From Gemmatimonas phototrophica (GTDB lineage: Bacteria > Gemmatimonadota > Gemmatimonadetes > Longimicrobiales > Gaopeijiaceae), in the NCBI GenBank assembly GCA_945876015.1, contig CAMCNM010000116.1:1-6346 (forward strand): a stretch of DNA of 6,346 bases, read 5' to 3'. Both the position numbers and the translations under genes were made by a program. A model generated the notes under the pieces. That model did not search any database and was not told the origin of the DNA. It worked only from the letters and a program-made list of their open reading frames with translations. Below are positions 1 through 3,689 of this stretch, in pieces. Position 1 is the stretch's first letter, and each line of letters begins with the position of its first letter.

Positions 1-219
1 CAGTTCCTGTTCGGCGCGGACCCGGAAGGCAAGGTCGTGAAGCAGTACGGCGCCACTCGTGAGGCCGCCGGCTCTGCCCGCTTCCTGTACGTGATCGATC
101 CGGCCGGTAAGGTCGCCTACCACGCGACGCCGTTCGTCGAGACCGACCCGACCTCGTACGAGGGTCTCGCCTCCGAGGTGAAGAAGGTCATCACGCACAC
201 CACGACCGGGGCCATCTAG
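1..219 (+). CDS. C-terminal part of a redoxin/peroxiredoxin-like protein (5' end outside window)
   Basis: The reading frame is open from base 1 and ends at TAG 217-219, giving 72 visible residues. The GTG at 37 is internal and is not taken as the start. The strand pattern RFLYVIDPAGKVAYH (residues 27-41 of the fragment) is typical of the late beta-strand/turn of AhpC/TSA-type thioredoxin-fold proteins, where an Arg precedes a hydrophobic strand ending in D-x-x-G-K. A final helix (SYEGLASEVKKV) follows, as expected at the end of this fold. The peroxidatic Cys would lie upstream, outside the window, so peroxidase activity cannot be confirmed; a thiol-disulfide or other redoxin-domain protein remains possible. 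A strong terminator follows 30 nt after the stop, so this is the last gene of its transcript. Confidence 0.6.
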   Translation, partial: QFLFGADPEGKVVKQYGATREAAGSARFLYVIDPAGKVAYHATPFVETDPTSYEGLASEVKKVITHTTTGAI

Positions 220-248
220 GACTGAGCTGCACCCAAGGCAAGCGAGAA

Positions 249-290
249 CAGCCCGGCGGGGTTTCGAACCCCGCCGGGCTGCTTCTTTTT
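249..290 (+). terminator. Rho-independent terminator after the redoxin gene
   Basis: CAGCCCGGCGGGG (249-261) pairs perfectly with CCCCGCCGGGCTG (269-281) around the loop TTTCGAA. The T-rich tail CTTCTTTTT ends at 290. This ends the rightward redoxin transcript. Read on the minus strand the tail is only a weak TTCTCGCTT, so it would be a poorer terminator for the leftward cysA remnant, whose stop lies 17 nt away at 307. Confidence 0.93.
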
Positions 291-306
291 CCGGGCATTT
301 CCCAGG

Positions 307-1197
307 CTAGATCGACCGCCCTCGCTCCCTCCCGATCAGCACCGGGGCGGACACCTTCCCCGGCGCCGCCGTACGCTCACCGGGGGGATAGACGCTGAAT
401 TGCATGAGGCGGAGGCGCAGGGTCACTCCGGGCACGAACGCGGGCACGTCATGGTGCAGGTGCGGAAGCTCGATCACGAGGGGCACATCGCCGACGAACG
501 TCGCTGCCGTCGCGCGCACGATCGGCCCGGTCCGCTGCACGGTCTCGATGCGCACATCCACGCCGCTCACGCCCGGATCGGCCAAGCGCAGATCCGCCGG
601 GCGCACGTAGACGTCCACCCCTCCGTTCGGATGCGGGCTGTCGGCCGCGATCGGCTGGTCCACGCCGGGAAGGAGCACGCTCCCTCCGCGTACCTCGGCG
701 GGGAGGATGTTAGTGGCGCCGAGGAAGTCGAACACGAACGGCGTCGCGGGTCGCTCGTACAGATCGTCGGTCGATCCCACCTGCTCGACACGTCCCTTGT
801 TCATCACCACGACGTGGTTGGCCAGCTCCATCGCCTCTTCCTGGTCGTGCGTCACGAAGATGCTGGTGACGTGGATCTCCCCGTGCAGCGTCCGCACCCA
901 CTGACGCAGCTCCTTGCGAACCTTGGCGTCGAGCGCGCCGAACGGCTCGTCGAGCAGCAGAACCGCGGGCTGCGCCGCGAGCGCGCGGGCGAGCGCGACC
1001 CGCTGGCGCTGCCCACCGGAAAGCTGTCCGGGATACCGGCCGTGCAGCCCCTCCAGATGGACTAGCTTGAGCAGATCGAAGACGCGGTCACGGATCTCTT
1101 CTGCGGACGTCTTCCTCACCTTGAGACCGAATCCAATGTTCTCAGCGACCGTCATGTGCTTGAAGAGGGCGTATTGCTGGAATACGATCGCGACCTT
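307..1197 (-). pseudogene. cysA: Sulfate/thiosulfate ABC importer ATPase CysA, 5'-truncated (no Walker A)
   Basis: The minus-strand frame ending at TAG 309-307 encodes about 296 residues matching CysA from just before the Q-loop to the C-terminus. Visible elements are the Q-loop [17 protein letters not shown], the ABC signature LSGGQRQRV (LSGGQ at 1023-1009), Walker B LLLDEP (960-943), the D-loop GALDA, the H-loop VTHD (His codon at 849-847), and a C-terminal TOBE-like region with [10 protein letters not shown]. Full CysA proteins (365 residues in E. coli) have about 75 more residues at the N-terminus, carrying the ATP-binding Walker A loop. Here they are absent: beyond 1197 the frame continues as unrelated sequence antisense to an HTH domain, up to an ATG at 1434 that lies inside another promoter and is not a credible start. 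The family couples ATP hydrolysis to sulfate uptake through CysT/CysW at the inner membrane; this copy cannot bind ATP normally. It is a deletion remnant, or an assembly artefact has removed its 5' end. Confidence 0.88.
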
Positions 1198-1369
1198 GGA
1201 CCAGGCGATGCGCGGGCACATCGAAGCGGCGCTCCTCGCCACGGGCGGTAGGATCGAGGGGAGCCGGGGTGCCGGGCGCCTGCTCGGGATCAACCCGCAC
1301 ACCCTGCGGGCCCGGATGCGCAAGCTGGGGATCGACTGGGGACGCTTCCGGGAGCCGGTGATGCCGTGA
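1193..1369 (+). pseudogene. C-terminal Fis-type HTH remnant of a sigma-54-dependent-regulator-like protein
   Basis: The plus-strand frame from about 1193 to TGA 1367-1369 reads [19 protein letters not shown], then RIEG, then [18 protein letters not shown] and [11 protein letters not shown], about 58 residues. This is the characteristic C-terminal Fis-like helix-turn-helix of NtrC/FhlA-type enhancer-binding regulators: a first helix with H-I-x-x-A-L, a T-x-G-R-I-E-G turn, and the recognition helix N-P-x-T-L-R-x-R-M-R-K-L-G-I. The GAF/receiver and AAA+ domains that should precede it are missing. Upstream, the sequence is cysA in the opposite orientation. No start codon or ribosome-binding site serves this piece (the ATG at 1208 would cut into the first helix). 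The class assignment is strong; the stimulus and regulated genes cannot be known. Confidence 0.8.
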
Positions 1370-1401
1370 CGCGGGGACCCGGCAATAAGCCGAAAGAACG
1401 C

Positions 1402-1430
1402 TTGACTTCCCCGCGAATGAGACCTAGGAT
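1402..1430 (+). promoter_or_regulatory. Sigma-70-type promoter of the cysH leader
   Basis: A -35 box TTGACT (1402-1407) is separated by exactly 17 nt from a -10 box TAGGAT (1425-1430). The predicted start is A1437 or A1440, at most 3 nt before, or exactly at, the ATG of the leader ORF. The promoter lies 33 nt after the stop of the HTH remnant and reads towards cysH. Confidence 0.72.
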
Positions 1431-1439
1431 CCATCCACT

Positions 1440-1514
1440 ATGACGAGCAACGGTATCGCCGCCATGTGTTGTCGTAAGTCTCCTTCGGGTGGCCGAACCG
1501 GCATCTTCGCGTAG
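1440..1514 (+). CDS. Putative 24-codon, near-leaderless cysteine leader peptide upstream of cysH
   Basis: ATG 1440-1442 to TAG 1512-1514 encodes a 24-residue peptide beginning MTSNGIAAMCCRKS. Tandem Cys codons TGT TGT stand at 1467-1472, followed by CGT AAG TCT CCT. These T-ending codons are unusual in a genome whose genes mostly use C/G-ending codons. The ORF begins at or within 3 nt of the predicted transcription start, so it would be translated leaderless. It is followed 22 nt later by an intrinsic terminator and then by cysH. Cys-rich, often leaderless upstream ORFs that control sulfur-assimilation genes are known in mycobacteria and other actinobacteria. By analogy, stalling at the Cys codons when Cys-tRNA is scarce would favour transcription of cysH. 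The positions are seen; the regulatory role is inferred. Confidence 0.6.
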   Translation: MTSNGIAAMCCRKSPSGGRTGIFA

Positions 1515-1536
1515 TCCATACCAGGGCGGAAGAAAC

Positions 1537-1568
1537 GGCGGCTTCTCGAACGGGAAGTCGCCTTTTTT
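1537..1568 (+). terminator. Intrinsic terminator in the cysH leader (probable attenuator)
   Basis: GGCGGCTTCTC (1537-1547) pairs with GGGAAGTCGCC (1552-1562) across a GAAC loop: 11 bp including two G-U pairs, followed immediately by TTTTTT (1563-1568). It sits between the leader ORF and cysH, downstream of the cysH promoter, with 69 nt to the GTG start. It therefore cannot be a simple end-of-gene terminator and is best read as an attenuator. A competing helix exists: GCCGCC (1458-1463), just upstream of the Cys codons in the leader ORF, can pair with GGCGGC (1537-1542) of the terminator arm. No longer antiterminator could be settled by eye. Confidence 0.75.
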
Positions 1569-1631
1569 GTTGCCCTCTGGCCAGGGAAGCGGGACTCACA
1601 ATGGCGCAACAGCTTTCATGGAGTCATAGTC

Positions 1632-2348
1632 GTGATCATGCAATCGAACACCAGGCTCGCCCCCGTGCGTGAGTTCGACCCGGCGGAGCTGGCCCGCCTC
1701 GACGACGCATCGGCGCCCGAGATCCTGCGCTGGACGGCCGAGAACTTCGCCGACGGGGAGATCGCCCTGTCGTCGGCCTTCGGGCCTGGTTCGGCGGTGC
1801 TCATCCATATGCTGGCGGACATCGCCCCCCAGACGCCGGTCATCTTCATCGATACGCTGCACCACTTCTCCGAGACCCTCGAGCACGTGCAGATGGTGAC
1901 CGAGCGGTACAGGCTCGACCTGCGCGTGTTCAAGGCGGCCGAGGATCGCACCACGTTCGAGGCCGAGCACGGCGAGCGCCTGTGGGAGCGGGACATCGAG
2001 CGCTATCAGATGCTCACCAAGGTCGAGGCGTTCAAGATCGCAACCCAGCCGCTCACCGGCTGGATCACCGGGCGGAGACGCGATCAGTCGAGCACGCGGA
2101 CCGATCTTCCGGTCATCGAGGTGAAGGAGAAGGTCCGCATCAACCCGCTCGCGGGCTGGAGCAAGAAGCAGATCTGGGACTTCATCCTCGAGAACGAGCT
2201 GCCGTACAACCCGCTGCACGACCGTGGCTACGCGAGCGTCGGCGATGAGCCGCTCACCACGCCGATCGGCGCCGACGAGCACGAGCGCTCCGGCCGCTGG
2301 CGCGGGAGCGACAAGCTCGAGTGCGGCATCCACACCCAGCTGCCCTGA
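1632..2348 (+). CDS. cysH: Phosphoadenylyl-sulfate (PAPS) reductase, thioredoxin-dependent type
   Basis: Cytosolic enzyme of assimilatory sulfate reduction that reduces PAPS to sulfite with electrons from thioredoxin or glutaredoxin. The 238-residue product (E. coli CysH has 244) shows the nucleotide-binding SSAFG motif (47-51), IDTLHHFSETL (73-83), the substrate-binding GRRRDQSSTR (147-156), and the catalytic C-terminal ECGIHTQ with Cys231. The Cys-Cys and Cys-x-x-Cys pairs that bind the [4Fe-4S] cluster in bacterial APS reductases are replaced by Y125-Q126 and D205/L208, so it belongs to the cluster-free, PAPS-type branch. Cys231 is the only cysteine in the protein. GTG 1632 is chosen because GGAG (1620-1623) lies 8 nt upstream; ATG 1638, two codons later, is an alternative. 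The frame stays open upstream but offers no better start. The gene lies behind a Cys-codon leader and attenuator, which suits control by cysteine supply. Confidence 0.92.
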   Translation: MIMQSNTRLAPVREFDPAELARLDDASAPEILRWTAENFADGEIALSSAFGPGSAVLIHMLADIAPQTPVIFIDTLHHFSETLEHVQMVTERYRLDLRVFKAAEDRTTFEAEHGERLWERDIERYQMLTKVEAFKIATQPLTGWITGRRRDQSSTRTDLPVIEVKEKVRINPLAGWSKKQIWDFILENELPYNPLHDRGYASVGDEPLTTPIGADEHERSGRWRGSDKLECGIHTQLP

Positions 2349-2394
2349 GCCGACTCCCTTCTCAACTCCGGGCTCGGTAGAGGCGGCACCCTCC

Positions 2395-3300
2395 CTGGAT
2401 CGGTCGGCGCGTCCGACCACGGCGCAGCTCGTCCTCGCGTTCGCCGCCGTCTATCTGATCTGGGGCTCCACGTACCTCGCGATCCGCATCGCGATCGAGA
2501 CGATCCCGCCGTTCACGATGGCGGCCGTCCGATTCCTGACCGCGGGATGCCTGCTCTATGCGTGGTGCCTTCTGCGTGGTGCCCAGGCCCCGACCCGCGA
2601 GCACTGGATCAACACGTCGTGGATCGGCGCGCTCCTCATCCTCGGCGGCAACGGGCTGGTGGTGTGGGCCGAGCAGTGGGTGCCGTCCGGCCTGGTCGCG
2701 CTCCTGGTCGGCATGCTGCCGATCTGGATGGTGCTCGCCGACTGGACCTGGGGCGCGGGCCGGCGGCCCGGCGTGCTGCTGATCGGCGGGCTGCTCTGGG
2801 GGTTGCTCGGGGTCGGCCTGCTCGCGAGCTCGTCCGGGTTTGGCTCGGGGACCAGCATGGGTCTGATCGGCGGATTCGCGGTCATGCTCGCCGGCGTCTG
2901 CTGGGCGACCGGCTCGATCTGGGCCAAGCGCGTCGCGCTGCCGAAGGCGAGGATCGTGGTGAGCGCGATGGAGATGATGTAGGGCGGCTTCTGGCTGCTC
3001 TTGGCCGCCGCGCTGACGGGAGAGCTGGCGCGCATCGGCAGCGTCCATCCTTCGCCCGCTTCGATCGCCGCGACGGTTTATCTCATCGTGCTCGGCTCGC
3101 TGGTGGCGTTCTCCGCGTACATCTGGCTACTCGGCTCGACGACGCCCGCGTTGCTCACGACGTACGCGTACGTCAATCCGGTCGTCGCGCTGCTGCTCGG
3201 CTGGTGGCTGGCCGATGAGCCGCTCACGCGGCGCACGTTGCTCGCGGCGTTCGTGATCCTCTCCGCGGTCGTGCTCATCACGCGCGAGGAGCGCGCTTGA
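2395..3300 (+). pseudogene. EamA/DMT-family exporter (YedA-like) interrupted by an in-frame TAG
   Basis: Inner-membrane exporter of the drug/metabolite transporter superfamily, with about ten transmembrane segments in two EamA repeats. The first repeat begins LVLAFAAVYLIWGSTYLAIR and runs through several hydrophobic helices to SAMEMM. TAG at 2980-2982 then stops translation, and the same frame continues without any shift as GGFWLLLAAALTGELARIG, followed by the rest of repeat two, ending at TGA 3298-3300. Counting the TAG as one sense codon gives about 301 residues, normal for the family (about 300), so no other sequence is lost. The start is also problematic: no ATG, GTG or TTG exists in frame between the cysH stop and the first helix. 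The only in-frame candidates are ATG 2245 and GTG 2224, well inside cysH, or a CTG at 2395 with AGAGG 11 nt upstream, which is used here as a nominal start. Substrate unknown. Most likely a young pseudogene; sequencing error or readthrough of UAG are alternatives. Confidence 0.75.
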
Positions 3301-3326
3301 CCGACCACGCGCTTCGCCTTTAGGCT
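3297..3326 (+). promoter_or_regulatory. Probable promoter of the cobalamin riboswitch/btuB transcript
   Basis: TTGACC (3297-3302) and TAGGCT (3321-3326) are spaced by 18 nt, the same style as the cysH promoter. The -35 box overlaps the TGA of the exporter remnant. Transcription would start near 3333, about 13 nt before the riboswitch P1 stem. TATCAT at 3326-3331 is an alternative -10, but it would have no -35 box at proper spacing. Confidence 0.5.
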
Positions 3327-3345
3327 ATCATCACAACTGAAGTAA

Positions 3346-3509
3346 CGCGGGCGAGGCATCTCGGAAGCCGGTGAGAATCCGGCGCGGCCCCGCCACTGTA
3401 AGAGGCCCGGCCTAAGGCCGGTAGCAGCCACCTCGATCACCACTGGAAGCCTCGGGCTTCCGGGAAGGTGAGGTCGGCCGCCTCGAGTCAGGAGACCTGT
3501 CCGCCCGCG
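3346..3509 (+). promoter_or_regulatory. Cobalamin (B12) riboswitch aptamer
   Basis: All main landmarks of the cobalamin riboswitch are present in order. P1 forms from CGCGGGCG (3346-3353) with CGCCCGCG (3502-3509). GGAAGCCGGTGAGAATCCGG follows from 3363, then CCCCGCCACTGTAAGAG (from 3388), GGGAAGG (3462-3468) in the variable arm, and the B12 box GAGTCAGGAGACCTG (3485-3499). It binds adenosylcobalamin or a related corrinoid and normally lowers expression of B12 uptake or synthesis genes. It lies directly upstream of a BtuB-like receptor gene, the classic arrangement. An intrinsic terminator follows immediately, indicating control at the level of transcription termination. Confidence 0.95.
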
Positions 3510-3554
3510 CACCGTGGCACGTTCCGAGGGGAAGACGTGCGGGCTTTTCTTTTT
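3504..3554 (+). terminator. Riboswitch expression-platform terminator
   Basis: An inner hairpin pairs GCACGT (3517-3522) with ACGTGC (3535-3540), with a further TCC/GGA contact. Outside it, GCCCGC (3504-3509) can pair with GCGGGC (3539-3544), after which TTTTCTTTTT (3545-3554) follows. The outer 5' arm is the same segment as the 3' strand of riboswitch P1, so the full-length terminator and P1 compete. The inner hairpin alone can coexist with P1. Confidence 0.72.
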
Positions 3555-3606
3555 CAGGGCTCCTCAGCGAGCTCGCCGGGCTCATTCGGCCGGCGCCTTC
3601 ATGCGA

Positions 3607-3633
3607 CCGGCGTGGACCTTCGGGTCCCGCCGG
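3607..3633 (+). other. Very stable UUCG-capped hairpin in the btuB 5' untranslated region
   Basis: CCGGCG (3607-3612) plus GGACC (3614-3618) pair with GGTCC (3623-3627) plus CGCCGG (3628-3633) around a C(UUCG)G tetraloop, leaving a single bulged T3613. There is no T-tract, so it is not a terminator. It lies between the riboswitch terminator and the btuB ribosome-binding site and could affect mRNA stability or translation; its function is unknown. Confidence 0.55.
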
Positions 3634-3689
3634 CGGCAACCTCCGTGGTCGTGCCTTCCGTCGCTCACTCTTCGGAAGGAGTTCGTCTC

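Noticed and set aside
400..1065. Plus-strand open frames opposite the cysA remnant
   Set aside because: His/Arg-rich antisense translations of clear CysA motifs (LSGGQ, Walker B).
1198..1434. N-terminal extension of the cysA frame up to an ATG at 1434 (minus strand)
   Set aside because: The extension is the antisense of the Fis-HTH remnant and starts inside the cysH promoter; it has no ABC Walker A sequence.
1437..1600. SAM riboswitch or T-box in the cysH leader
   Set aside because: No conserved SAM aptamer core or T-box sequence could be recognised; the Cys-codon ORF with terminator explains the leader better.
1596..2420. Minus-strand open frame (274 codons) opposite cysH
   Set aside because: Composition is that of an antisense shadow, and cysH motifs are unambiguous on the plus strand.
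3468..3689. Longer btuB N-terminus starting within the riboswitch
   Set aside because: It would translate aptamer and terminator sequence. The signal peptide and AAGGAG ribosome-binding site place the start at GTG 3690.
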